A stretch of DNA of 64,000 bases from NCBI RefSeq assembly GCF_004137795.1, contig NZ_NWTM01000005.1, forward strand, positions 62,001 to 126,000, read 5' to 3'. Position 1 is the first letter of the stretch, and every line of letters begins with the position of its first letter. The translations under genes were made by a program, and so were the position numbers. This DNA comes from Pectobacterium zantedeschiae (GTDB lineage Bacteria; Pseudomonadota; Gammaproteobacteria; Enterobacterales; Enterobacteriaceae). This document shows, in pieces, positions 46,312 to 57,554 of the stretch. Below the pieces are notes generated by a model that worked only from the letters and a program-made list of their open reading frames with translations, searched no databases and was not told the DNA's origin.

Positions 46312-47514
46312 ATGACAAAAACGACATACCCCGGTACGGTTTCTCGCCCTGTGCTCTCTGCGCAGGAAGCGGATCGCTTTACGCTCCCATACTATTTCAC
46401 GCAGCGTGGGCACGATGACCATCCTGATGTTGACGTCTGGCAGCCCGTGCCGATTGAGGTCGATCTGGTGACACCCTGGATTGTTGGGCCAGAAGTCGGG
46501 GTGGATGGCGCTACGCACATCCATATCCAACAGGCGGTGAACGCCGCGCTGCGGGCGCAGCAAGATCGAACGCGTATTGATATTAAAGTACTGCCAGGCA
46601 CCTATACTGGCACGGTCTACATCCCCGCCGATGCACCACCGCTCACGCTATTTGGGGCGGGAGAACAACCGAATGACGTGGTGATTCAACTGGCACTGGA
46701 TTCGATGTTTTCACCAGCAACTTACCGGGAAACAGTGAACCCACGCGGTGAATATCAGCCCGGCGATCCTACCTGGTACATGTACGATCTCTGTGCATCA
46801 AAGCAGAACGCGACGATTGATACTCTTTGTTCCGCCGTGGTCTGGTCGCAGAGCGACAATTTCCAGATGAAGAACCTGACAGTGGTCAATACATTGCTCG
46901 ATTCGGTAGATAGCCGTGCACATCAGGCCGTGGCGCTACGCACCGACGGCGACAAAATGCAGCTTGAAAGGGTTCGCCTAATCGGGCGTCAGGATACGTT
47001 TTTCGTCAATACCAGCAACCTCCAGAATGAGTACGTCACAGACCGCTACAGCCGCGCCTACATTAAAGACAGCTACATCGAGGGTGATGTTGATTACGTT
47101 TTCGGACGGGCGACTGCGGTATTCGATCGCGTCCACTTTCATACCATTTCCAGCCGCGGGGCAAAAGATATACATGTCTTCGCACCTGACAGCATGCCAT
47201 GGGTGCCGTATGGCTTCTTGGCAGTGGGATGTCGCTTTACGGGTGACAAAGGCTTCAGCGGGGAAAAAAAGGCCAAGCTGGGGCGAGCCTGGGATCAGGG
47301 AGCAAGGCAGACGGGATATCAGCCAGGACAGACGGCAAACGGTCAGTTAGTGATCCGCGACAGCACGATTGACGTCAGTTACGACAGAGAACAACCATGG
47401 GGAGCCGCCGCAACCACCGCACGACCCTTTGCAGGTAACACGGATTCAGACCGCAATCTGGACGATATATATTTCAATCGGCTGTGGGAATACAACAATA
47501 TTGATGAGGAATAA
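46312..47514 (+). CDS. pectinesterase family protein, PemB/YbhC-like without signal peptide
   Basis: This 400-aa right-handed beta-helix protein of carbohydrate esterase family 8 shows QAVALRTDGD, GRQDTFF, GDVDYVFGRATAVF with catalytic and stabilising acids, and LGRAWD. The best-known relatives are Dickeya PemB, an outer-membrane lipoprotein pectin methylesterase, and E. coli YbhC. Here the protein starts MTKTTYPGTVSRPV with no signal peptide and no lipobox. Only 29 bp separate it from glpM and an in-frame stop lies upstream, so no missed signal can be added. It may act in the cytoplasm on imported methylated oligogalacturonides; this is inference. Confidence 0.87.
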   Translation: MTKTTYPGTVSRPVLSAQEADRFTLPYYFTQRGHDDHPDVDVWQPVPIEVDLVTPWIVGPEVGVDGATHIHIQQAVNAALRAQQDRTRIDIKVLPGTYTGTVYIPADAPPLTLFGAGEQPNDVVIQLALDSMFSPATYRETVNPRGEYQPGDPTWYMYDLCASKQNATIDTLCSAVVWSQSDNFQMKNLTVVNTLLDSVDSRAHQAVALRTDGDKMQLERVRLIGRQDTFFVNTSNLQNEYVTDRYSRAYIKDSYIEGDVDYVFGRATAVFDRVHFHTISSRGAKDIHVFAPDSMPWVPYGFLAVGCRFTGDKGFSGEKKAKLGRAWDQGARQTGYQPGQTANGQLVIRDSTIDVSYDREQPWGAAATTARPFAGNTDSDRNLDDIYFNRLWEYNNIDEE

Positions 47515-47903
47515 TGTGCGGTGGCGTAGGACATAATATGCAGACAGATGCTACGAATGAAAGTACCACACAGATATAACTAAAGTCATTGAAACCTGAT
47601 AGGCCTGTAAAACAATACAGGCCATAGAAAAGAAAATTATTTTTTTATTATATTACTGATAAATCTCGCTTAATTAGCATTCCCTGATGTCAGCCAATCA
47701 TCACGCTTATCCTGAGCGATGTTTATTTCTTTTGCTTTACGCCCTTAACAAAGTCGTAAGATTGTATGTTTTTTCACCCCAAATAAAAGCTATACTAAAG
47801 TATAGTTAAGGCTATCTGTATAGGTTACTATGGATGTACGTATAGGGATGGGTATATACTTTTTCCATTACAGGATGTTGAATTTTCTGGCAGAGGTTAT
47901 CAG
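47515..47903 (+). other. intergenic region upstream of expR
   Basis: These 389 bp hold no gene I can support. The composition is AT-rich. The only structured signal is the palindrome at 47790-47805. A promoter for expR must lie in the last 100 bp, but several T/A-rich hexamers compete and none is clearly best. Confidence 0.6.
47790..47805. promoter_or_regulatory. lux-box-like palindrome upstream of expR
   Basis: CTATACT-AA-AGTATAG is an inverted repeat with perfect 7-bp arms, 98 bp before expR. It shares 12 of 16 positions with the core of the EsaR box (CTGTACTATAGTGCAG) of the related regulator from Pantoea. It is a candidate ExpR binding site for autoregulation. Confidence 0.5.
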
Positions 47904-48641
47904 ATGTCGCAATTATTCTACAACAATGAAACTATAAGCAGGATAATAAAAAGTCAATTCGATATAGCATTAAGCCACTACGGCGACATCAAATATGCCT
48001 ATATGGTGTTAAATAAAAAGAAGCCAACAGAAATTTTGATCATTTCCAATCACCATGATGAGTGGCGAGAGATATACCGAGCAAACAATTATCAACACAT
48101 TGATCCTGTGGTGATTACGGCCCTTAATAAAATCACCCCTTTCCCTTGGGACGAAGATTTACTTGTCAGTACACAACTGAAGATGTCAAAGATATTTAAC
48201 TTATCCAGAGAGCATAACATCACCAACGGTTACACTTTTGTTCTTCATGACCATAGTAACAATCTGGTGATGCTATCAATCATGATTGATGAATCCAATG
48301 TGAATAACATCGATGATGTCATCGAGAGTAATAAAGATAAGTTACAAATGATGTTGATGAATATTCATGCAGAAACCATCTCTCTTTACAGAGAGATGAT
48401 TAGAAACAAAGAAGATGAAAGATCAAATGATAAAGATATTTTTTCTCAACGGGAAAATGAAATTCTTTACTGGGCCAGTATGGGTAAAACCTATCAAGAG
48501 ATAGCACTAATATTAGATATTAAAACAGGCACTGTTAAATTTCACATCGGCAATGTTGTGAAAAAACTCGGCGTATTAAATGCCAAACATGCGATCAGAC
48601 TTGGCATCGAGCTACAACTCATCCGACCGGTTCAGTCATAG
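47904..48641 (+). CDS. expR: LuxR-family quorum-sensing regulator ExpR
   Basis: This 245-aa acyl-homoserine-lactone receptor belongs to the ExpR/EsaR group, whose members bind DNA without ligand and are released by it. The N-terminal autoinducer domain contains the conserved DEWREIYRANNYQHIDPVV. The C-terminal GerE-type helix-turn-helix reads FSQRENEILYWASMGKTYQE through TVKFHIGNVVKKLGV. It is convergent with expI and the two coding regions overlap by 23 bp. In Pectobacterium this pair sets production of plant cell wall degrading enzymes and virulence according to cell density. Confidence 0.94.
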   Translation: MSQLFYNNETISRIIKSQFDIALSHYGDIKYAYMVLNKKKPTEILIISNHHDEWREIYRANNYQHIDPVVITALNKITPFPWDEDLLVSTQLKMSKIFNLSREHNITNGYTFVLHDHSNNLVMLSIMIDESNVNNIDDVIESNKDKLQMMLMNIHAETISLYREMIRNKEDERSNDKDIFSQRENEILYWASMGKTYQEIALILDIKTGTVKFHIGNVVKKLGVLNAKHAIRLGIELQLIRPVQS

Positions 48642-49272
48642 GCACGAAAGACAGTGGCCACTCTCGTAACTTACTTTCAACAAATTCTTTGTTGTGATTT
48701 ATACGACGAACTAGCACATCCTGGCTTTCATTATCGACAGGTAAGAAAAGTAGATAAACCCTTTCCTGCTTTTCTGACATACCCTGTTCAACAATCGAAA
48801 TTTTCCAACCAGAACGCTTCAATATTGTGAGCATAGGGTGACTGACAATCGTGTAAACACCATCATACCCTTTACTCCTTGAATAATTCACCGTTGCCAA
48901 GAAGAACATCGTACTTACGGGATAAGAATTTCCTAGAATAGTTTTTGACCGCGCTTTATCTACGAAAAATCGGCTCGACTCAATATATTTTCCCTCTGGA
49001 ATGTCTATTTTTTCAAAATAGGGGAAAAATGTTCCAGTAATCATATTAGGATATTTCGTTTCAATTAGCCGAGAACTGCAAATAACCTGGTCATCCTCTA
49101 CGCCGAAAAGATAAGTCGCATTATCATCATCATACTGATCGAACTCCATCCCATTAATACATTTTACTGCCCAATTCAGCCTGTCCTTGAATGTTTCTTT
49201 TCTAAGTGTAAACAATTCTTCCGATTTTTTTTCCGACAGTAGTGTGTAGCTTACATCGAATATCTCTAACAT
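48619..49272 (-). CDS. expI: acyl-homoserine-lactone synthase ExpI (CarI)
   Basis: This 217-aa LuxI-family enzyme makes N-acyl homoserine lactone from S-adenosylmethionine and acyl-ACP. Conserved residues are visible in FTLRKETFKDRLNW, GMEFDQYDDD, SSRLIE and YIESSRFFVDKA. A strong GGAGG ribosome site precedes the ATG. It is convergent with and overlaps expR. Whether it makes 3-oxo-C6 or 3-oxo-C8 chains cannot be settled by eye. The upstream 265 bp up to argG are AT-rich, and no clear lux box is seen there. Confidence 0.95.
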   Translation of the reverse strand: MLEIFDVSYTLLSEKKSEELFTLRKETFKDRLNWAVKCINGMEFDQYDDDNATYLFGVEDDQVICSSRLIETKYPNMITGTFFPYFEKIDIPEGKYIESSRFFVDKARSKTILGNSYPVSTMFFLATVNYSRSKGYDGVYTIVSHPMLTILKRSGWKISIVEQGMSEKQERVYLLFLPVDNESQDVLVRRINHNKEFVESKLREWPLSFVPMTEPVG

Positions 49273-49483
49273 TTTTCCTCCATTAAAAATTTGCAGCAGA
49301 CATCAAAAAACAGATAGACCATCCAATAGATTCTTTTGCCTTTTAACAAAAATCCAGGCTTATTGTTATTGTATTCTGTCGCTTTCCACGACGGTTGTAC
49401 AGATGCAACCCGCATTGTCAGCAAGAGTTCACATACACAAAACATTGATTAAAAATCAAACACAAGCCTATGATAAAAAATAA

Positions 49484-49518
49484 AAAAATCCGGAAGCGTA
49501 AAACGATTCCGGATTTTT
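49484..49518 (-). terminator. terminator of argG
   Basis: A 12-bp stem AAAAATCCGGAA / TTCCGGATTTTT with an 11-base loop lies 20 bp after the argG stop codon. It ends in T-rich sequence on the minus strand and insulates expI from argG. Confidence 0.85.
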
Positions 49519-49537
49519 ATATTACTCAATTTTCACA

Positions 49538-50908
<1,371 letters not shown>

Positions 50909-50917
50909 CTATGGTGA

Positions 50918-51043
50918 TATACCCGTTATACTGCAAGCTGCATGTGCGTTGGCTTCTCTTACTCACCCCAGTCACTTACCGGTGTAAGCTCCTGGGGACT
51001 CGGGCGATTGCCGCCTGCCTGCAACTCGAATTATTTAGGGTAT
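50918..51043. repeat. palindromic MITE-like repeat, copy 4 (126 bp)
   Basis: This copy is in the opposite orientation: it begins TATACCCGTTATACTGCAAG and ends GCAACTCGAATTATTTAGGG plus TAT. It carries only the central hairpin module (CCCCAGTCACTTAC / GTAAGCTCCTGGGG). It lies 33 bp upstream of argG. Confidence 0.85.
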
Positions 51044-51154
51044 CAGCTTAGCCGCCACACCATTATGTTACGCCATACATTCATGAGCGTTCGAGCCCTG
51101 TGGACATCCCACATCAAACAGGCTGGTCGATGACCAATAATCGACACGCTCACA

Positions 51155-51193
51155 AATGCATATTTATGCAAAATAAGTGAGTGATAATTTAAA
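51155..51193. promoter_or_regulatory. tandem ARG boxes (ArgR operator) for argG
   Basis: Two 18-bp boxes are separated by 3 bp, the standard ARG operator layout. Box 1 has arms TGCAT / ATGCA and box 2 arms TGAGT / ATTTA around A/T-rich centres; each matches eight of ten consensus arm positions (TGAAT / ATTCA). The argG promoter should overlap or flank them. The remaining sequence to 51420 holds no gene I can support. Confidence 0.75.
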
Positions 51194-51420
51194 CATCTTT
51201 TTGACGGGACAGGAAGAGAAGAGTCATGCTTTCATGCAAAAAAATTCGTGGCTAATTCACGACCAGTTAGCAAGTATAGCGCCATCTTCTCTTCAAGCTA
51301 AGCAGCAAAAATCGTTTACGCGACCCACTCGACATTAATAAAACATCGTTTCATTTATACGATATTTCTTTGCTATTCTCTTGCGGTTAACACCTTCCCT
51401 TGCATATTGCTGGAGATGCT

Positions 51421-51996
51421 ATGTCTAAGAACGTCGCCGTTCTGCTGGCTCCTGGGTTTGAAGAAGCAGAAGCGATTATGGTGATTGATGTAATGCACCG
51501 TATGAAGATAAAAGTCACCATGCTGTCATGCTATGACAGACTGGAACTGCACAGTTATCACAATATCCGTATGTTTGCCGATGCCCTGCTGGAAAGAAAC
51601 CAGGACACGCTGTTTGATGCCGTGATCATTCCCGGTGGCCCACAGGGAACGGTAAATCTGGCCGCAAACCCAATGGTTGTCGAGTTTATCCGTCGTCATG
51701 ACGACGCAGGAAAGTTAATCTGCCCACTGTGCTCCGCAGCCGCACGCGTGCTGGGCGGCAACAAGCTGCTGAAAGGCCGTCGCTATGTCTGCTCTGGGGA
51801 TTTATGGCAGGACGTGACCGATGGCGTTTATGTTAACAACAAAGTCGTGGAAGACGGCAATCTGATCAGCGGCAAGGGGCTGGGCGTGTCATTTGATTTT
51901 GCCTTTACCATCGCCACCCGCCTGACTGGCAAAAAAGAAGATGCCAACTTCCAGGTTGAGCACATTGATTACGATTACTGGCGCGTGCCAGCGTAA
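51421..51996 (+). CDS. DJ-1/PfpI family protein
   Basis: This 191-aa protein of the DJ-1/PfpI (YajL-like) superfamily has VAVLLAPGFEEAEA at the N-terminus with the conserved glutamate, IIPGGPQGT in the middle, and LICPLCSAAARVLGG with the nucleophile-elbow cysteine near residue 105. Members act as deglycases, chaperones or stress proteins. The frame is open from 51400, but the ATG at 51421 has a GGAG site five bases upstream. It differs clearly from E. coli YajL, so no gene name is given. It is divergent from argG. Confidence 0.87.
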   Translation: MSKNVAVLLAPGFEEAEAIMVIDVMHRMKIKVTMLSCYDRLELHSYHNIRMFADALLERNQDTLFDAVIIPGGPQGTVNLAANPMVVEFIRRHDDAGKLICPLCSAAARVLGGNKLLKGRRYVCSGDLWQDVTDGVYVNNKVVEDGNLISGKGLGVSFDFAFTIATRLTGKKEDANFQVEHIDYDYWRVPA

Positions 51997-52064
51997 CCGT
52001 TAACCAGCCTAATGATAAGGCGCGCACCGTCGCGCCTTCCCGCGCAACCTGCCTGTATGAATCC

Positions 52065-53243
52065 CTAATAACCTTCCCCGTAGCGCTCGCGGTACTCTTT
52101 CGGCGTAATGTCATACCCTTTCTTAAAGACGGCATAAAAATAGGGCAGCGAAGGGTAGCCACACATCAGTGAGATCTCACCAATCGAGAGCGAGGTCGAA
52201 ATCAGCAAATTGCGCGCCCGATCTAATTTTTCCGCGTGAATCACACCGTGGATCGTCTGCCCTACTTCATCTTTGAAGCGTTTTTCCAGGTTAGAGCGGG
52301 AAATCCCCACAGCATCCAGCACCTGCTCGACCTTAATCCCTTTACAGGCGTGATAACGGATAAAGTGCATCGCCTGAATAACAGCGGGATCGTGCACAGA
52401 ACGATAATCCGTTGAACGACGTTCGACCACTCGAACCGGCGGCACCAGAATACGTTGCAGTGACAAATCACCCTGATTTAGCAACAGTTGGTGTAGCAGT
52501 TTTGCTGCACGGTATCCCATTTGGCGCGTGCCTTGCGCTACCGACGAAAGCGCGACGCGTGACAGGTAGCGAATCAGATCTTCGTTATCGATCCCAATCA
52601 CGCACAGCTTTTCCGGTACGGCAATATTCAGATGTTCGCAGACCTGCAACAGATGACGCGCACGGGAATCCGTTACCGCGATAATTCCCGTCTGCGGCGG
52701 CAGCCCCTGTACCCAATCGGCCAACCGATTTTGCGCGTATTGCCAGTTATCCGGCGAAGTTTCCATTCCCTGATACACCACGCCCTGATACTTTTCTGCC
52801 GCAACCAGCTGTCGGAAAGCGTGCTCCCGTTCCTGCGCCCAGCCTTTCCCACCCGATGCTGGCAGACCATAAAAAGCAAAGCGGTTCAGCCCCTTCTCCT
52901 TAAGATGCATAAACGCGCTTTCCACCAATGCATAATTATCCGTCGCGATATAATGCACAGGCGGGTAATCCTCAGGCTGATGGTAGGAACCGCCAACCCC
53001 CACCAGCGGAACGTTCACATCCTGTAGTAGCCGTTTGATCTCACCGTCGTCAAAATCGGCAATCACACCATCACCCAGCCACTCTTTGATGTTATCAATC
53101 CGGCAACGGAAATCCTCTTCGATGAAGATGTCCCAGTCACACTGAGAAGCCTGCAAATATTCGCCTACCCCTTCAACCACCTGACGGTCATACACTTTGT
53201 TGGCGTTGAACAGCAGCGTGATGCGATAACGTTTTTCAAACAT
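52065..53243 (-). CDS. xylR: xylose operon transcriptional activator
   Basis: XylR activates the xylose genes when bound to D-xylose. The 392-aa length equals that of the E. coli protein. The N-terminal 270 residues form a LacI-like sugar-binding domain (starting RITLLFNANKVYDRQVVEGV). The C-terminal AraC-type DNA-binding domain contains QVLDAVGISRSNLEKRFKDE and LMCGYPSLPYFYAVFKKGYD. It lies 136 bp downstream of xylH on the same strand, so it may be expressed from xylF or from its own promoter. Confidence 0.96.
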   Translation of the reverse strand: MFEKRYRITLLFNANKVYDRQVVEGVGEYLQASQCDWDIFIEEDFRCRIDNIKEWLGDGVIADFDDGEIKRLLQDVNVPLVGVGGSYHQPEDYPPVHYIATDNYALVESAFMHLKEKGLNRFAFYGLPASGGKGWAQEREHAFRQLVAAEKYQGVVYQGMETSPDNWQYAQNRLADWVQGLPPQTGIIAVTDSRARHLLQVCEHLNIAVPEKLCVIGIDNEDLIRYLSRVALSSVAQGTRQMGYRAAKLLHQLLLNQGDLSLQRILVPPVRVVERRSTDYRSVHDPAVIQAMHFIRYHACKGIKVEQVLDAVGISRSNLEKRFKDEVGQTIHGVIHAEKLDRARNLLISTSLSIGEISLMCGYPSLPYFYAVFKKGYDITPKEYRERYGEGY

Positions 53244-53379
53244 GGTAGTCGGCGCTCATTAATCACACGTTCCCTGAATAAAATCCTCTTTCTTGAATAG
53301 CACAGCGTCCCCAGAGGCCAAAATAATTTGCTGATTATTGCGAGCCGCCACGTATTTCCTCCACAGAGCCGACGTCACG

Positions 53380-54570
53380 TCATACCCGCCGCTTTGTGGC
53401 AGTATCCATCCACACCGCCAATAGCAGAATTCCGCCTTTCACGACGTACTGCCAGAACGTCGGCACATCCAACATGCTCATCCCATTATCCAGCGACGCC
53501 ATGATGAATGCCCCCATCACCGCACCTGCCACGCTACCAATACCACCCGCCAGACTGGTTCCGCCAATCACGCAGGCCGCAATCGCATCCAGCTCGGCAA
53601 TATTCCCGGCAGATGGCGACCCAGCTCCCAATCGTGAGCTGAGAATCAGCCCGGCGACCGCGACCATCAGGCCATTAATGGCGAACACCGCCATTTTGGT
53701 GCGTTCGACATTCACTCCCGATAAGCGTGCAGCATCGATGTTCCCACCCACCGCATAGATACGGCGACCAAATGCGGTCCTCGTCGCCAAAAAAATACCG
53801 CCCAGCATCAATAGCGTCAGCACCAGAACTGGCGTTGGCACACCGCGATAATCATTCAGCAGATAGATCGCGCCCAATACAACGAGTGCGGTCAATGTCT
53901 GTCGACCGATGTCACCAGTGGGTGGATTTATCGGCAACCCTAACCGGGCACGGCTACTGCGCCGACGCCACTGCCAGGCAATAAACACCATCAGCCCGAT
54001 AGCACCGAACATAAAACCAATACCAGAAGGCAGATAGCTCTGCCCAATCTGCGACATCGCCTCGCTGGTCGGGGAAACCGTTGTCCCATTGGTAATGCCG
54101 ATCAGAATGCCGCGAAAAGCCAACATCCCCGCCAGTGTCACGATAAAAGAAGGGACTTTCCGGTAGGCGACCCACCAGCCGTTCCACGCGCCAAGCAACA
54201 ATCCCAGTGCGAGCGTCACAACAATGGTCAGCGGCAAAGGCCAGCCAAACCAGACATCAAAAATAGCCGCCGCACCGCCCAATAACCCCATCATCGAACC
54301 GACCGACAGATCGATCTCGGCGGAGATAATGACGAACACCATACCGACCGCCAAAATGCCAGTAATGGCCGTTTGCCTCAGTAGGTTGGAGAGATTACGC
54401 GCGCTGAGGTACGCCCCATCGGTCATGTAGGTGAAAAAGAGCATGATGGCGATGATAGCAGCAATCATCACGTAGACCTGAAGATTGATGCTTTTCAGCC
54501 GTTGCAGCAGCGAGACAGAGCCAGCGACATGTTGTTGTTCAGACTGCGATGTTTTCAGCACGATGTTCAC
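53380..54570 (-). CDS. xylH: xylose ABC transporter permease
   Basis: XylH is the inner-membrane channel of the high-affinity xylose importer. The 396-aa polytopic protein has family landmarks [17 protein letters not shown] and [20 protein letters not shown], and ends [10 protein letters not shown]... through [20 protein letters not shown]. It overlaps the end of xylG by 32 bp, which suggests coupled translation. Confidence 0.95.
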   Translation of the reverse strand: MNIVLKTSQSEQQHVAGSVSLLQRLKSINLQVYVMIAAIIAIMLFFTYMTDGAYLSARNLSNLLRQTAITGILAVGMVFVIISAEIDLSVGSMMGLLGGAAAIFDVWFGWPLPLTIVVTLALGLLLGAWNGWWVAYRKVPSFIVTLAGMLAFRGILIGITNGTTVSPTSEAMSQIGQSYLPSGIGFMFGAIGLMVFIAWQWRRRSSRARLGLPINPPTGDIGRQTLTALVVLGAIYLLNDYRGVPTPVLVLTLLMLGGIFLATRTAFGRRIYAVGGNIDAARLSGVNVERTKMAVFAINGLMVAVAGLILSSRLGAGSPSAGNIAELDAIAACVIGGTSLAGGIGSVAGAVMGAFIMASLDNGMSMLDVPTFWQYVVKGGILLLAVWMDTATKRRV

Positions 54571-56080
54571 TCCTCAATGCAGCTTCCATAACCTGTTCCT
54601 GGGTTAAATCGCGATTGACCAAGTCCGCTTTGATACGCCCCTGATGCATCACCAACACCCGATCGCTCAATCCCAGTACTTCGGGCAATTCGGAAGAAAT
54701 AACGATGACGGCAATATGCTGTTTTACCAACGCATTAATAAGCTTATAGATTTCATATTTGGCACCGATATCAATGCCGCGCGTGGGCTCATCAAGGATG
54801 AGAATACGAGGGTTCAGCAGCAAGCATTTCGCCAGCACCGCTTTTTGCTGGTTACCGCCGCTTAACCGGGCGATCGCCAGTTCCGGGCTGGAGGTTTTCA
54901 CTTTTAGATTCGCTAGCGATTGCCGGATGATGTCCTGCTCACGGGCATCATCCAGCATGGAAAACGCTCCTGTGAATTGATCGAGCGCTGCCAGCGTCAT
55001 ATTCTGCGCCACGCTCATCACTGGGACGATACCGTCCTTCTTACGATCCTCCGGCACCATCGCAATTCCCTGCACCATAGCCTGCTGGCAGTTGCTGATG
55101 GTCACCTGCTTACCATCAATAAATATGTCGCCCTGCCAGCGACCGTGATAGGCACCAAACAGACACTGCACCGTCTCCGTACGCCCTGATCCCACCAGCC
55201 CAGCAATACCGAGAATCTCGCCTCGGTGCAGAGCAAACGAGACATCATCCACCCGACGAATGTGGCGGTTTACGGGGTGCCAGGCGGTAAGGTGCTCTAC
55301 GCGCAGCACCTCTTCACCAATGACATGCGGTTCATTGGGATAAAGCTCTGTCAGTTCCCGCCCTACCATCATGGCAATAATCTGATCCTCACTCAGCTCA
55401 GCCGCCCGACGCGTACCAATATGCTTCCCGTCGCGAATCACGCAAATCACATCGGAGATAGCTTTAACTTCGTTGAGTTTGTGCGAAATATAGATACAGG
55501 CGATACCGTGATCGCGTAGATCCTGAATGATCTCCAGCAGGATGCCCGTTTCCCGTTCGGTCAATGAGGCAGTTGGCTCATCCAGCACCAGTAGACGCAC
55601 CTGCTTGTTCAGCGCCTTGGCGATTTCCACCAGTTGCTGCTGACCCAATCCAAGCTCCCCCACTTTGGTATTCGGATCGACGGCCAGCTTGACCTGTTCC
55701 AACATACGCTGGCAGCGTAGATACATATTGTCGTAATCCATCACGCCAAAACGCGTCCACTCATTGCCCAGGAACATGTTCTCCAGCACCGTCATCTCTT
55801 TCACCAGCGCCAATTCCTGATGAATAATCGCGATGCCTTTTTGCTCCGTCTCACGGATATGGTTGGCACGCAGTTCATCACCTGAGAAGACAATCTGTCC
55901 GTCGTAGCTGCCATATGGGTAGATGGCGCACAGCACCTTCATCAGTGTGGATTTCCCTGATCCATTCTCACCGCACAGCGACAAGACCTGACCCGCCTCC
56001 AGCATCAGGCTGACGTTATCGACGGCTTTCACCGCACCAAACGCCTTCGTAATGTTTTTCATTTCCAACAGATGCGGCAT
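54539..56080 (-). CDS. xylG: xylose ABC transporter ATP-binding protein
   Basis: XylG is the double-domain ATPase of the xylose importer, 513 aa. The first domain has [12 protein letters not shown] (Walker A) and [12 protein letters not shown] with [11 protein letters not shown] (Walker B). The second has a degenerate P-loop, GLVGSGRTE, a usual feature of sugar-importer ATPases, and [13 protein letters not shown] with [11 protein letters not shown]. It follows xylF after a 120-bp gap containing a stem-loop. Confidence 0.95.
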   Translation of the reverse strand: MPHLLEMKNITKAFGAVKAVDNVSLMLEAGQVLSLCGENGSGKSTLMKVLCAIYPYGSYDGQIVFSGDELRANHIRETEQKGIAIIHQELALVKEMTVLENMFLGNEWTRFGVMDYDNMYLRCQRMLEQVKLAVDPNTKVGELGLGQQQLVEIAKALNKQVRLLVLDEPTASLTERETGILLEIIQDLRDHGIACIYISHKLNEVKAISDVICVIRDGKHIGTRRAAELSEDQIIAMMVGRELTELYPNEPHVIGEEVLRVEHLTAWHPVNRHIRRVDDVSFALHRGEILGIAGLVGSGRTETVQCLFGAYHGRWQGDIFIDGKQVTISNCQQAMVQGIAMVPEDRKKDGIVPVMSVAQNMTLAALDQFTGAFSMLDDAREQDIIRQSLANLKVKTSSPELAIARLSGGNQQKAVLAKCLLLNPRILILDEPTRGIDIGAKYEIYKLINALVKQHIAVIVISSELPEVLGLSDRVLVMHQGRIKADLVNRDLTQEQVMEAALRSEHRAENIAV

Positions 56081-56128
56081 CGTGGCCTCCGTGATTCAGG
56101 TGTCTCAGACATCATCAGCGACAGTGGG

Positions 56129-56153
56129 GAGCCACAACGTCATGTCGTGGCTC
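56129..56153 (-). repeat. stem-loop between xylF and xylG
   Basis: GAGCCACAAC / GTCGTGGCTC pair with one mismatch around a five-base loop. No T-run follows. Such structures after a binding-protein gene often protect its mRNA and allow more XylF than XylGH; that role is inferred. Confidence 0.65.
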
Positions 56154-56200
56154 AGTAACTCTCTTTACTGCATCCTGAAATCTATTGGTTGTGGAGCGCG

Positions 56201-57199
56201 TTAATACACATCCGCTTTTTTGTGGAAGCCATCAGCAATGACGGTGGAATCGATATTGGATTTATCGACGGGAATTGGCGTTAATAAGAAGGAAGGGATG
56301 TCTTTCAACCCATTGTTTAGTTTAGCGTTAGACTCTGGCGTTTTACCTGATCCAAGCGCCACAGCAATATCTGCAGCATCTTTCGCCAGCTTGCTAATCG
56401 GTTTATAGACCGTCATGGTTTGCGTCCCAGCCACAATGCGTTTGATTGCTGCCAAATCGGCATCCTGACCAGAAATAGCCACTTTCCCTGCTAATCCCTG
56501 TGCGGCTAGCGCCTGAATCGCCCCGCCTGCCGTGGCATCGTTCGACGCAACGACAGCATCAATCTTATTGCTGTTCGCCGTTAGCGCATTTTCCATAATT
56601 TTTAGCGCGTTCTCTGGTAGCCAGGCATCAACCCACTGATCGCCCACCACCTTGATCTTCCCGCTCTCGATCAACGGCGTGAGCACTTTCATTTGCCCCT
56701 GACGAAACAGCTTCGCATTATTATCGACGGGTGAGCCACCCATTAAGAAATAGTTACCGCCGGGAACCTTATCGACGAGATATTTCGCCTGTAACTCCCC
56801 AACCTTTTCATTATCAAATGAAATATAAAAATCTACGTCTGCATTATTAATCATGCGATCGTAAGCAAGAACTTTTATTCCTTCACGTTTTGCTTCCGCA
56901 ATAACATTACCAAGTACCTGACCGTTATAAGGAATAATAACCAATACATCGACACCGCGATTGATCATGTTTTCTATTTGAGAAATTTGCGTAGCTTCAT
57001 TGCCGTTTGCTGATTGAACAAAAACATCCGCGCCCTGCTTTTTGGCTTGCTCAACAAAAAGATCGCGATCTTTCTGCCAGCGTTCAAGGCGCAAATCATC
57101 AATCGCCATACCTATTTTCACATCTTTCGCGAATCCGGGCTGACAAGCTAAAGTGAATACGGCACAAGCTGAGAGTAAAAAATGTTTAACTTTCATCAT
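56201..57199 (-). CDS. xylF: D-xylose periplasmic binding protein
   Basis: XylF captures xylose in the periplasm for XylGH. A Sec signal peptide of about 25 residues ends GFA before KDVKIGMAIDDLRLERWQKD. The mature protein aligns with E. coli XylF along its length (DVLVIIPYNGQVL, FLMGGSPVDNNAKLFR, DAVVASNDATAGGAIQALA). Two ATGs start the gene, at 57199 and 57196. It is divergent from xylA, and the shared 355-bp region is the expected site of XylR and CRP control. Confidence 0.96.
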   Translation of the reverse strand: MMKVKHFLLSACAVFTLACQPGFAKDVKIGMAIDDLRLERWQKDRDLFVEQAKKQGADVFVQSANGNEATQISQIENMINRGVDVLVIIPYNGQVLGNVIAEAKREGIKVLAYDRMINNADVDFYISFDNEKVGELQAKYLVDKVPGGNYFLMGGSPVDNNAKLFRQGQMKVLTPLIESGKIKVVGDQWVDAWLPENALKIMENALTANSNKIDAVVASNDATAGGAIQALAAQGLAGKVAISGQDADLAAIKRIVAGTQTMTVYKPISKLAKDAADIAVALGSGKTPESNAKLNNGLKDIPSFLLTPIPVDKSNIDSTVIADGFHKKADVY

Positions 57200-57554
57200 A
57201 GCGTACCTTTTTTATTTAAAATGCAGGGCATAAGACTCCAATAGCAATAGCCAGATGAGTATTGTCGCTAAACATTCCCCCATCAATTACAGATTTTTAT
57301 CCTTCAATTATGTTTTTTGGTTTAATTTCCGTTTTTTGATACGGGTCATATTTTATTGTCGAGTCATATTTTTACGTTGTTACACATTGCGAAGCGTATT
57401 CAGATTAAAACACCGTTATTTTTGCGACACAGCGCACATTTAATAATTCTCTGAATTTCAGTGTGAAATAACGTAATTGAGGAAACGTTCATCCACTCCG
57501 AAAATTACTCACATTCCCGTCTCTTCCGTCTGGGTGGTTTCTAAGGAGTTAACG
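57200..57554. promoter_or_regulatory. divergent xylF-xylA regulatory region
   Basis: These 355 bp separate the two divergent xylose units and contain no gene of their own. They are AT-rich, as expected for two activator-dependent promoters. XylR half-sites are expected, but I could not place them with confidence. A CRP-like site lies at 57423-57438. Confidence 0.6.
57423..57438. promoter_or_regulatory. CRP-like site
   Basis: TGCGA-CACAGC-GCACA matches eight of ten positions of the TGTGA-N6-TCACA consensus with exact spacing. It lies between the divergent xylF and xylA, in agreement with catabolite control of the E. coli xyl genes. Confidence 0.5.
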
